64,000 nucleotides of DNA from Rhodamnia argentea (lineage: Eukaryota; Streptophyta; Magnoliopsida; Myrtales; Myrtaceae): the NCBI RefSeq assembly GCF_020921035.1, contig NC_063157.1:5638501-5702500 (forward strand). The letters are read 5' to 3'. Within the stretch, counting starts at the first letter, position 1; each line of letters begins with the position of its first letter. Positions 23,091 to 33,410 of the stretch are shown piece by piece. The notes beneath the pieces were generated by a model. The model worked only from the letters and a program-made list of their open reading frames with translations, was not told the origin of the DNA and did no database searches. Position numbers and translations under genes: made by a program.

Positions 23091-24968
23091 GTGGTCGGAA
23101 ATTGCTGAGGTGGATTGAGACATCCTACCCGGCACAGTCGGCGCTAGCATGGATAGTTATTGTGATTTTAAAACAAGAGAAAATGGATATTTTTATAATA
23201 ATTTATTTGCTTTTCTTTCCTTTGCGACCGGCCACGGGCGAGACTCGCCAAATCCAAATTGGGTCGGACGGGAACTCGATGTTCTCGGCCTCCTGCATTG
23301 CCAGCGTTTCTGGATTGCATTAGCTAAAAACTTTCTCAGATGCAGACGCTTGAGGAGCGTGGTGGGCCTATTTTGACCGGCAAAGCATCTGCAGCCCAAG
23401 CCCATGTCGTATTTGATGGGCTGGGCTTTTAACTTTCGCAGCAAGCCCACTGAAAGTGGGCTCCAAGACTAGCTCGATCAGCCGTTTTCGGCTGGTCGGT
23501 CCAATAACCGGTCGAAAAAATCTTTACCGGAACCCGATAAATTTATTGCACTACACGAGGCAAAGTCAGTGCATGACTGCATGGGATTCGATTACTGCAA
23601 AACCATTGCCAAAACCACAAAAGAAAAAAGATGGACTTTTTTTTTTTTTTGAAAATTAAAGGTCAAATGAGATGACTCCGGAAAGTCAACAGCATCGGAT
23701 CCGTTGGCATTAACTGTCCGTGTTGTCGCCCGTCAATCAATCCGCGAGCCTTAATTATGACATGCATTGATCCAGCGTCCACCGTCAAAAGCAAGGAAAG
23801 ATTTTGCCGAAGTCAAAGACATAATTGGGGGTTTGAATATGAACATCGAACGCAAGCGGATTTTCTGTCTTTCGTCCGAAATCATAAAAACGAGAAGAAA
23901 AATAGATGTTATCGGAATCCATCAAATCATAAATTCATGAGTATTATGTCTAAGCACATTTATGACTCATTCATTAAATTTAACTAATTCATACAATAAC
24001 TCAACTCATCATATTTCGGTTAGGAAATGGGCTTATGAGCTATTTTTTGCATGTCTGATATTCGCATATAGTTTGAAATAATGGTTATGCTCGTGTAGGT
24101 CAATTCTATGGTTTGATGGGGAAATTGAGCATGACAAGTCGGCCGTGCTCAATCCGACGGTTGACGCCGATCGCAATTTAATCGCACTATCGACAACCAA
24201 CCACGTAATCCAACGACTAACGATACACCAACACCATTAGAACCCATCGCGCGCTAATCATGCCACATGAGGCAGATGATGTCCACTTCGACGATTTTCA
24301 ATCTGTCAAAAGATTCATAACTGAATTGACACAATTAAAATGCTTAGTATTGAACCGATAGCCAGCGACGGGTTTAAAACCATTTTGTTAATTCTCTCAT
24401 CTACACATCCGATCCTCATGCCCATGAGGTTTTTCGCTTTCGTATAAATGTCTATTCGATTACTATGCAAATATGAATTCACAATAACGGACTACGAAGT
24501 TGATGTATTTTTCAGCTAATTTATTTTTCCTTTATTTTTAATGATCGGCGGAAATTCAAGTACCTATCCAAGAAAAAAAAGACCACTTCCCGCCAAAAGA
24601 TTCAAAGAGACCCGTCAAAACCCACGGACACGACCAGAGAGGAGAGGAGACAGACACCGAGTTCGAAACCGCGTTGGAGTCGAAAAGTCCCGAGGCAGGC
24701 CGGCCCAACACGGCACAAAAAGCCGATGAGTGATTGGCGTTTCAACCACGGGGAAAATTTTAATTTTAATTTACAATTTTTTTTTTTCTGTCGGGGAGGT
24801 GTTTTAAGATAAGAAAGCGTTAATGGCGGAATCTTCGATCATAGGATTCCTCAAACGACGACGAAGAGGCACGTTTTAATGCATTGGATTCTCCTCCCCT
24901 CCATCTCCACAATCACCACGCCCGAACCCCAATATATTTCTCCCGTCGTCGTCATCATCTCGTCCTCC
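23091..24968. other. Gene-free intergenic DNA
   Basis: Nothing beyond low-complexity tracts and chance ORFs (23102-23376, 23456-23659, 23757-23987, 24541-24729) can be supported here. Confidence 0.4.
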
Positions 24969-26230
24969 ATTCCTTTCGTTGTTTGCCCCGAGGGATAACT
25001 ACGTAAACAATCTATAAACTTTGAATCAATACACGAAACCATTTCCGAATTTTTAATTTGTACGATACGAACCCTATATTTTACGTTAACATGTAATATG
25101 TTCGTTGTGATCCTTAAACTTTTGATGCGTATACAATTTAATTTATGGATTATATGAAAATGTCAATGTTGTCCTTCTATTGATTTTAGTTCATAAACAT
25201 TATTGAGCATTTTCATATAATTTTTTTATCCAAACCGAACATGTACCAAGAGTCAAGGGACCGTGTTGATTAATTTAATAGTCTAGGGACCACACTGCAC
25301 GTTAGACTAAATTCTAGAGACTGTGTTGCATGTTGTGCCGGATTTCATGGATTCATCCATGTTGTTTTCCCTTCTTGTAATGATTAAACTTTCGCTACAA
25401 TATTAACCCCCTAATTAATTGGATTGATTCTTTGCTTTGGCCAACCATTTGAGGCACATAAACGTCTCTTTGAACTCCGCGTTTCTTGCGGAAAATATGA
25501 ACAATTCAAAAAGTATTTCTCTAAGGATGATCGCTTGCATCTACTCAAAGTAATTAATCAACGAAGTAGATTTTCATTATCGACGATAATTTATGTCTAA
25601 TTCCTTTCATTATTTGCCTCAAGGGATAATTACATAAACAATGTCTAAACTTTGAATCAATACACGATATGATCTCCGAATTTTTAATTTATACGATACA
25701 AACCCTAAATTTTACGTTAATGCGTAATATGTTCATTGTGATTCCTAGACTTTTGGTACATATTCAATTTGATTTATGGATTATTTGAAAATGCCAATAC
25801 TATCCTTCTATTGATTTTAGTTCATAAATATTATTGAGCATTTTCATATAGTTTTTGATCCAAACCGAACTTGTACCAAGAGTCAAGGGACCACGTCGAA
25901 TAATTTAATAGTCTAGGGATCACACTGCACGCTAGACTAAATTCTAGGGATTGTGTTGCATGTTGGGCCGGATTTCATGGATTCATCCATGTTGTTTTCT
26001 CTTCTTGCAATGATTAGACTTTCGCTACAATATTAACCCCCTAATTAATTGGATTGATTCTTTGCTTTGGCCAACCATTTCAGGCATGTAAATGTCTTTT
26101 TGGGCTTCATTTGTCTTGTGAAAAATATGAACGATTCGAAAGGTATTTTGCCGAAAGTGATCAATCACATCTACTCCAAATAATTAGTCAACGAAATAGG
26201 TTTTTATTATCGATAATAATTCATGTCTGA
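24969..26230. repeat. Tandem duplication, two copies of a ~631-bp unit
   Basis: Copy 1 (24969-25599) and copy 2 (25600-26230) align end to end: ATTCCTTTC..GGGATAA..TAC.TAAACAAT opens each, and CGA.GATAATT.ATGTCT closes each. They are roughly 90% alike by eye, with few or no indels. Each unit has two parts: a foldback-like segment (about the first 380 bp, related to the element at 42321-42750) and a segment of the AATATTTTTCG-type dispersed repeat. A third copy starts at 26228 but stops within about 10 bp. Confidence 0.85.
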
Positions 26231-29007
26231 TTCGTTTTGTAAGCGATGCAAGCCTATCGCTTTCTTTAATACGTTTTTCGGAATCATTCATTTTTTTTCA
26301 CGAAACAAACGCTTTGTCGGATGTCTGTCGAGCTCGTTACGGAGAATGTTTCGATCGCGTAAACACCGAGCTCGCTAGGAGATAATTTGGAAGCTTTTGA
26401 TTAAATGTATTTCCTAAGTAAAATGTGATCGTGTTCTTTAATAGATCGTTTCGATAAGGTAGGCGGCGCGGATATCTTATGTCTAGACATTAATTAAGCC
26501 CTTTAAATATGCGGTTTGTTCTTTTGGGTCCAGGATAAGAACATTGTCTTAAGGGACCACTTAATAATTTAAGTGAGATTCCCTCAATTATTTCCTTACA
26601 TTCGGGGAATTTTTTTATGAGATTAACTCAATAATGTTAGCGGGATTAGCCAATAGTATGCCTTCAGATTAGCGTGGTTATCTTACAATATGCCTTACGC
26701 ACCTGGTAATGAACTCACGGACATGGGGAAATCCGAGGTGGCGAGAGACATTGCAATACGATCTTCATATTTTAAGTGGTGCGTCCAATTAATGAAACGA
26801 TTAGATTGTTGTAATGAGAATAAAATATTACAAGACATGCCCTTGCCCCCTCACCGTGGGTATATTAGGCTTCGTTTGCTTTGTGCAATAACGACAACTT
26901 GCGTCGCTTATAAAAAAGTTGAACGAACGAAATCCATTTTTTTATACATAAATTACTGTCAATAATGAAAATATTTTTTCTTTATTAATATTTCAAACGA
27001 TGTAAGCGATCATTTTCAAGAAAATCATATCCAAATCAAAAAACATACGACTCAAAGAGCCCTTGAAATTTAAACAAGCAAAGAGCTTTTACCAGCACGT
27101 ACTTTCGCAAAAGGTCTCTCTAATCCCCATAAAGCTCGGCCCCCATGATCCAAAGACAACCTTATTCTCCAACTTTTTTGTTTTTTTTAAAACCATTGGC
27201 AAGAGCTTGAATGTCTAGGCACGTGACGGGGCATGCCTTAGGTCTTATCCACAACCACAGCCGCATCGATTTTGTCATGCAAATACCAAAGATTTCGCCA
27301 TTGGAAAATATTATTTTAATTGGATGCTTCGGAAAAAATAATCGCCGCTTGAAACTTATTTCTGTTACGCACGAGATTGATCAATCTGTAATACATCGAA
27401 ATTTCAAGGTCGGGAGAATTTTTCGAAGGATGATTATCTCATCGAGAGATAAGGGAAAACGACCGAAAATTCGAAGGACGATCGAGGAGGATCGGTGGGG
27501 AAATTATTTTTTGGCGGGTAAATATGAATTACCAAGCGAACAGTAAAAAAGAAAAGAAAAGGCGAAAAAGAAGAAGGGGAAAATGCCTCTAAACCCCACA
27601 TAGGATTCTTTCGCGATGAGAATTCAGAAGCGCATTACGGGGGGACTTTGGGCTCGACACGGCACAAGGAGGTTTCAAGCCGAAGGTGGGGACATAGACA
27701 AGACCAAAAGTCCTTCAACTCGGTACTTTAAGCTTAAGGTTAAAGTCCTTTGAAGAGTCATCTCTCTCTCTCTTTACATCCGTGCGTCACCTCAGCCATG
27801 GAGAAAGATTTCCCATTTGTCTCCTGGTCAAACGGTACCGGACAGCCGACTCGCGTTGCAGAACAAATTTGCAGTTGGTGGACCGGTGTGTTGGCTCGGT
27901 AGACCAGCAGAACAGAGCCATGGAATCAAGATTTCCCCTTTGCTTTTCGTGCTCGATCTAGCTTCGAATGGTCCGAAACAGCTGAACGGATCGACGAATC
28001 ATCCATCGTGCCGCCTCCTCGGCTGCTATCTCGATCTGAATTATCCATCGTTCCGCCTCCTTGGGTGTTATCTCGATCTGCACGTCTGGATTCGTTGAGA
28101 AAAAGATGCAGAGATTCGGGATTTCTCTCGCGGATAATTACCCTCGGCCCTCTGAGTTTAATCGAGTTCGAGTAGCTTTGGAATGTAGGTACGCGGGAGT
28201 CTGGTAGGATACGCAACATCTTTATGATGCCCACTTACCGAATGTGACTTCATTATGGTCGAGCAAATGGGTCGGAATCTCACTTCGAGTGTCTCGCTGA
28301 GTTGAATTCAAACGGTGGCTCGGCTTGCAGGATGCCCAATAATTTCCTCACGAATGATGAGTATGGGAGCAGAGCAGACCAGGGAGCAGGCATCAGACAG
28401 AAGAAACCAAAAGACGAGGCTAAATTAATTGCAAGCTTTAAAGAGCAAAAGCAAGAGACACCTGAGCCGTGCCGTGAACAGGAAAGAAAAACCCCTAAAA
28501 ATGCAACATGCCAAAATAATAATCCAAAATTTGCCCGCCGACCCCCCCACCCCAACAAAAAAGAAAAGAAAAAGTTGCCACGTTGTTCCTGATCGATGAA
28601 GACGAAATGGGCAGATGAGACGATAAGATACGCTTATGTCACTCGAGTACCCTCTTCAAAAAGAAAAAATAAAATGAGACAAGTTCGACATGACAGGTAA
28701 AACCTCATCATCTCCAAATTGTGCAGTGAGATTCCGAGCGCAAGGTTGGTAAAAACCACGAACAGGTCCTTAAAGAGAGCCAAAAGAAGCAAAAACTAGG
28801 CCAGGATGTGAAGAAAACAGAGCACTTGGAGTCGCACACGGACTCAACTACAACATTCATTTCGTTGGGATTTCATATTCTTTATACATCAATCCTAATC
28901 CTACTCCTATCCATGAAAAAAACCTAAAAAAGAAGACGAGCAAAAACAGAGCAAAGCCTATCCTAAACAAGTCCATCTAAAACTGTAAACTACGCTCTAG
29001 CCTACAG
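26231..29007. other. Gene-poor intergenic DNA
   Basis: No protein domain, RNA gene or complete element is recognised. ORFs at 26690-26965, 27211-27546, 27817-28098, 27926-28234 and 28280-28592 lack start context and domains. The last few hundred bases should hold the 3' UTR of the SMR gene read on the minus strand. Confidence 0.35.
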
Positions 29008-29349
29008 TCACTTGGCTCTCTCCACATGGCGCTTGAACACAGTTTCCAAATCCGGAGGGTTGAAGAACTCCCTCGCGCCGGTCAGCATGTGACAACTCGA
29101 GGAAGGCGGCCTCCTCTTCCGCGGCGCGGGCGGGCACGGAAGTTTCTCCGGTATCCTCGCCTCCCTGGCCGTCGGGGTCGTCGACCGCGCCGCGTCCGCG
29201 TCGGCCTCGTCGCCCTCGCCGCCGTCCCTCGACCTCGCCTTCGTGCTTATCGGCTTCATCGCCTTGACCACGGCGCCAGAGACGACCCACTTCTTGATTT
29301 CCGATTCCGATGAGCCACTGTCCACTTGCGGCTTCTTCGAAACCCCCAT
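29008..29349 (-). CDS. SMR6: SIAMESE-related cyclin-dependent kinase inhibitor (SMR6-like)
   Basis: SMR proteins bind and inhibit CDK-cyclin complexes, linking development and stress to mitotic exit or endoreduplication. The 113-residue single-exon frame starts MGVSKK, as in the SMR6/SMR16 branch. It carries the family blocks in order: STTPT (56-60), CPPAPRKRRP (72-81), then the C-terminal GAREFFNPPDLETVFKRHVE (91-110), which contains the cyclin/CDK-binding signature. The middle (36-55) is an acidic low-complexity linker. The start at 29349 is preferred because it matches the family N-terminus; the overlapping frame at 28997-29404 is a shadow. A palindromic E2F-type site lies about 350 bp upstream (29698-29717). 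The SMR6 rather than another SMR assignment rests on the N-terminus and on recalled synteny with GP210, oleosin and raffinose synthase in Arabidopsis. Confidence 0.88.
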   Translation of the reverse strand: MGVSKKPQVDSGSSESEIKKWVVSGAVVKAMKPISTKARSRDGGEGDEADADAARSTTPTAREARIPEKLPCPPAPRKRRPPSSSCHMLTGAREFFNPPDLETVFKRHVERAK

Positions 29350-29639
29350 CTCGCGCCCGGAAACAGGAAAAAGACGGAAACTTTGGGCCCTGAACCGGTG
29401 CCAAAGCCTGGCTCTTTTCGCCGTTGGGTCGACGGAATCGAGAAGAACGAGGACAGAACAGTAGTGGGCGACGGAGAACGAAGACGAAAGGAAGGATCTT
29501 CGCTCGGAGGAGACGGGTTGAATGGAGTAAGGAGATAGATACTCGGGTTGAAAATCGAAATTTGAGAAAAAAGACCGAACTTTTTATATTGAATAGAAGA
29601 GGAGGAAGCTCTCGAAGCCCAAATACGACCTTAGTAGAC

Positions 29640-29660
29640 TTTAGAGAGAGAGAGAGAGAA
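29640..29660. repeat. GA microsatellite upstream of the SMR gene
   Basis: A run of GA dinucleotides about 300 bp upstream of the SMR start, read as CT on the gene's strand. CT tracts of this kind are common in plant 5' leaders. Confidence 0.7.
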
Positions 29661-29697
29661 TTGAAGAGGCGGCTGCCCGGGAACTTACGGGGCTGCT

Positions 29698-29717
29698 AAA
29701 TTTTGGCGCCAAAATTT
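29698..29717. promoter_or_regulatory. Palindromic E2F-type site upstream of the SMR gene
   Basis: A perfect 20-bp palindrome centred on GGCGCC with T/A-rich arms. Each strand reads TTTTGGCGCC, which satisfies the E2F consensus TTTSSCGC. It lies about 350 bp upstream of the SMR start codon. Function is inferred, not shown. Confidence 0.5.
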
Positions 29718-29779
29718 CTGTGGTTAACCTATCAACGGCTCTATTTCCCGCTATCTTTTCGGGTTTTTCCTTTTATTTT

Positions 29780-30584
29780 ATTTTTTGTTCCTTCTTTTCT
29801 TTTCTGGGATCCTTAATCGAGGATCTTTTCAAACATCAATTATGGGCGAATCTGTAGTACCGCTTGGGTTTTGCTGTTTTGCCATTTCTTATGTTTCCGG
29901 AAAGCGACCAATCGGCGCCGTACGTGGGGATGTTGCCGAAGCGAGCTCGCTTTCCCAGCGGATCATGGGCCGGCCCGGTAAGGGGGCTTTTGGGCTGTGG
30001 TTGGGCGGCCCGATCCAACGACGCGCCGCCACGTTAGAACCGTCACCAGCCCGGCGACGGCGGATGAGTTGGCATCGATAGGCTGTCCGATGATATGGAA
30101 CCGTCGTGACGAACCTGATGGTTTTCCGCAGCGGGCTTGAACGAGAGATCCCCTCGGGTAGATCACTCGATCTTGCTCGGAAAATTCACATGCCAAAGAT
30201 CGTTTATGATCGAGAGTTTTACACTCAACGATACGATATTCGAAAACACCCTATGCATGCGCAACTTCGTTACTTGGCTAGAAAAAAAAATGAGATCTTC
30301 ATTTGAGCAGTAGATATATCGTGATTGATTTCGTAATTTTTTTTTTTCAGTGTGTGGATTTTCAAATTCCTAGGGGCACAATTGGAGTGAAAGTTGTAGT
30401 TATAGACCAACAAAAATGATAGTCATTTAGTGGGTATCAGGGAGGTTTTTTTTTTTTCCACACGATTTATTTCAGATATTAATGTCAAAGCACCAAAATT
30501 AAAATAAAATGTTTTTGAAGGTTTCGAAAAAAAAAATGCGAGCTTCGAAATCACAGAGTTTTCAAGGGAAAGTACCGAAAAAAA
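29780..30584. other. Gene-free stretch between the SMR promoter and the foldback nest
   Basis: ORFs at 29785-30081 and 30106-30306 have no recognisable domain. No RNA gene or clear repeat is seen. Confidence 0.35.
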
Positions 30585-31055
30585 TTCTAAGCCTATTGTA
30601 CTTGCGCCGATTCAATCGTAAACTTTTCAATTGTATTAATCAAGTCCTAAAACTTATGGGGATTTGCCAATTGGGCTAATTTGAGTTGGAAATTGCCGAC
30701 GCGGACGCCGGTTGTCCTATTTGACGTGGGCGGTGTTGATGTTGAAAATTTTAATAGTTCAATGAATTTTTTTTGCTCTTACTTATTTATTGGTTTTGGG
30801 ACTGATGGTTGATTAGGGTCACGACCCTCATACAAAAAAAAATATTAAAAATATTAAAATATTGTTAAAAATGTCCATGTTAGTACGGGATCGCGCTATC
30901 TAGGACGACCATTGCGCACATAAGTAATTTCTGATAAAAATTGACCGAATGGACTCAATTGCCAAACATTCAAAAAGTTTAGTATTTAATTGGTACAATT
31001 GAAAAGTTTAAATCTGAAATGATACAATTACAATAAATTCATGATTTTTTTTTTT
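30585..31055. repeat. Foldback element with long inverted ends (copy A)
   Basis: The left arm (CGATTCAATCGTAAACTTTTCAATTG...TTAATCAAGTCC) is mirrored at the right end (AATTGGTACAATTGAAAAGTTTAAA..TGAAATGATACAATTACAATAAATT). Next to each arm are GATGTGG/CCATGTT-type motifs around an A/T-rich core. Related copies lie at 31428-31965, 40998-41560 and, truncated, at 22195 and 49715. It has no coding capacity. Confidence 0.65.
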
Positions 31056-31315
31056 GTACTATTCTCGATTTTTTAAAATATGATCGACAACAAGAGGTGG
31101 TTGTAATTTTTCAATTCCGCCAGTATTAATTCGTTGGTTACCTTCCAAACTAATGGAAAATTCGATTAATGGCGACCCGAGTTGTTATTGAAGAGACGTT
31201 CCAATTAACAGATTGGATTTTCTTCGTTCTTTGAAAGAAGTTTCTTCTTTCTCTTCTAAGCCAAAGAGGAGACACTTCGACAGCGGCGCAGCAGCACCAC
31301 CACCACAAGAGGACG

Positions 31316-31405
31316 CTGTCAGTTGAAAAGGATTTTGAAGTTTCCTGCCAGTCACTCGCGCCCAGCCCTGCAAAAACGCAAAATGAAAAGCAGAGCTTTG
31401 ATTTT
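31316..31405 (+). repeat. Partial duplicate of the CDT2 promoter segment
   Basis: The stretch GTCAGTTGAAAAGG..GAAGTTTCCTGCCAGTCACTCGCGCCC and a later AAAAGCAGAGC match, with about 80% identity by eye, the sequence at 33229-33360 directly upstream of CDT2. The E2F-like TTTCCCGCC of the gene-proximal copy is TTTCCTGCC here. About 1.8 kb of foldback and dispersed repeats separate the two copies. Confidence 0.6.
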
Positions 31406-31427
31406 TGAACAATCTATTCAATTTGGG

Positions 31428-31965
31428 AAAATTACCATAAATCTTTTTCCTTTTTGTCAATTAAGTCCTCAACTTTATACGTTTGCCAATTTGATGTTAA
31501 ACCGTTTTACTTTTTGCCGATTCAGTCTTGACTGAAAAAAAGTGATGTGGACGCCGGCATACTACGTAAATAATTTTTAATAATATATACGTTTAATTAT
31601 TCTTTTTCTTTTAAGTAAAAAAAATGGAATTGTACCGTGCCAAGTACTTTTTTACCCAAGGCTTATTTATTTTTCTTTTTTCCTCTTCTTTTTTTTCCTC
31701 TGGCGACCATCGCCCTTGTCTAGGTTGGAGAGGGTGGTCGAGAAGGGCTACCCTTGCCCGATCGGCAAGGGCGGCCTTCACCTGCGGCCAATGGAGGAAA
31801 AAGAAAAGAAAATGAAAGGAAAAAAAAATATTAAAAATTGTCCATATTAGCGTAGACGGTACCACGTAGAATGGATGACATCCACGCTAGCGATTTTCGG
31901 CCAATAGGACTGAATCGACAAACTTAAAATATTTATGATTGAATTGATAAAAATCTCCACATGTG
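31428..31965. repeat. Foldback element (copy B of the 30585 family)
   Basis: Left end: TTTGTCAATTAAGTCCTCAACTTTATACG and TTTTTGCCGATTCAGTC. Right end, mirrored: GGACTGAATCGACAAACTTAAAATATTTATGATTGAATTG. A GATGTGGACGCCGGCAT motif on the left answers GATGACATCCACGC on the right. The core (31660-31800) is CT-rich and then GC-rich. Confidence 0.6.
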
Positions 31966-32042
31966 AATTTTCAAATTTCCAAAGGACAAGATTTCCTTTT
32001 CAAGTGATATCAGGATGAAAATATTTGAAAAGTTGTTTCTAT

Positions 32043-33130
32043 TTTGCTTCATTTATTTTGTGGAAAATAACTTCCCGAAAAACGTTTTTTGAGTTTTATG
32101 TTGTTCGGGTGCAGAAAATAAGCTAGTCATGGAAAACATTTTTCCCCTTCTTTATTTTTAATTATTTTTTTCTTTCTTTTCATTTTGTAATTATTTTTTT
32201 GAATATATGAATTTATTTTTTTGGAAAAAAAATTATTTGTCAGTTTTTAATTAAATTTAAATAAAAAATTAACAATTAAATTTTAATTCAAACAAATAGA
32301 AATATTAAAAAATTGAATTATTTAATAATTTTTTTTATTAAAATCAATTCCTAGACAAATAATTGATATAGGTTTTCCACTTCATTTTTAAGTCTCAATC
32401 AAACATCGAAAAGTATGATCATTTTTTTGAAAAATGACTTTCTGAAAAATATTTTTCGAAATCATCACATTTTTTGTGAAATAAATGTATAAAAGCTCTA
32501 AAAATCACGTAATTTTTCATAAATCGCTGATGATACTTAAGAGGTGCTCATAATTTTTGGGTACTTTTAGTAAATTTTTTAAGACACGGGGGTGGATAAG
32601 GTTGATTTTATGCTTCATTTGTTTAGTGAAAAATAACTTACTGAAAAATATTTTTCGAATTTTCTGGTGTTTGGTTCGCGAAAAATAAGCTAATCTCAGA
32701 AAACATTTTCACCCATGAAAAAATCTCTAGAAAAATATTTTTCTATTTTTGAAAAGAGGAAAACATTTTGCTCGTCTTTCCTTCCTCATCTCTTTCACAT
32801 TTTCTTTCATTTCAAATATTTTTTACGTTCTTTTTATTATTTATTTATTTTTTCATAATTCAAAAATCTTATTTTTTTTAATTTTTCGAATTAAAATTAT
32901 TTTTAATTTTTAATTACTTTATTTAATATTTTTTCTGTTCTTTTTTTCTTAATAATTAAAAATTCGAATTATTTAATAAATTTTCTAGAAAAATCAATTC
33001 CTTGCCAAACAATGGAAATCATTTTCCAATTCATTTTTATGTCTCAGCCAAACACAAAAAAATATGATAATTTTTCTGAAAAATAACTTTTCAGTAAATA
33101 TTCTTCGATAAGCATTTTACGGAGCCTTAG
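32043..33130. repeat. Two successive copies of an AT-rich dispersed repeat
   Basis: Copy 1 spans about 32043-32480 and copy 2 about 32610-33130. Each opens with GCTTCATTT.TTT.GTG.AAAATAACTT and closes with TCATTTTTA.GTCTCA.CAAACA..AAAA.TATGAT and a TTTTTCTGAAAAATAACTT-like end that partly inverts the opening. The cores are long A/T tracts. The second copy ends about 280 bp before the CDT2 start codon, inside the likely promoter. Confidence 0.55.
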
Positions 33131-33253
33131 AAAAGTGAATGACTCAGAAAAAGAAAAAGACAGAGAGAATTTTTTTTTTTTTGGCCTTTTTGTACTGCTT
33201 CAAGCTGGCGCGCGCCGCACGACCGCAGCCGTCAGCTGAAATGATTTCGAAAG

Positions 33254-33262
33254 TTTCCCGCC
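33254..33262 (+). promoter_or_regulatory. E2F-type site in the CDT2 promoter
   Basis: TTTCCCGCC matches the canonical E2F consensus (TTTSSCGC) and lies about 150 bp upstream of the CDT2 start codon. S-phase licensing regulators such as CDT2 are plausible E2F targets. Function is inferred. Confidence 0.55.
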
Positions 33263-33410
33263 AGTCGCTGGCGCCCAACTCCGAACGATCTCTCCAGTGT
33301 CGCCAACCCAGAAAGCTATTCAGAAAGAGCGGGGGGAGCAAAAGCAGAGCGATTGCTCAATCCGATCGACTGTTGCTCTCTCCGCCTTCCAGATTCTCCG
33401 CCGTTCGCCG

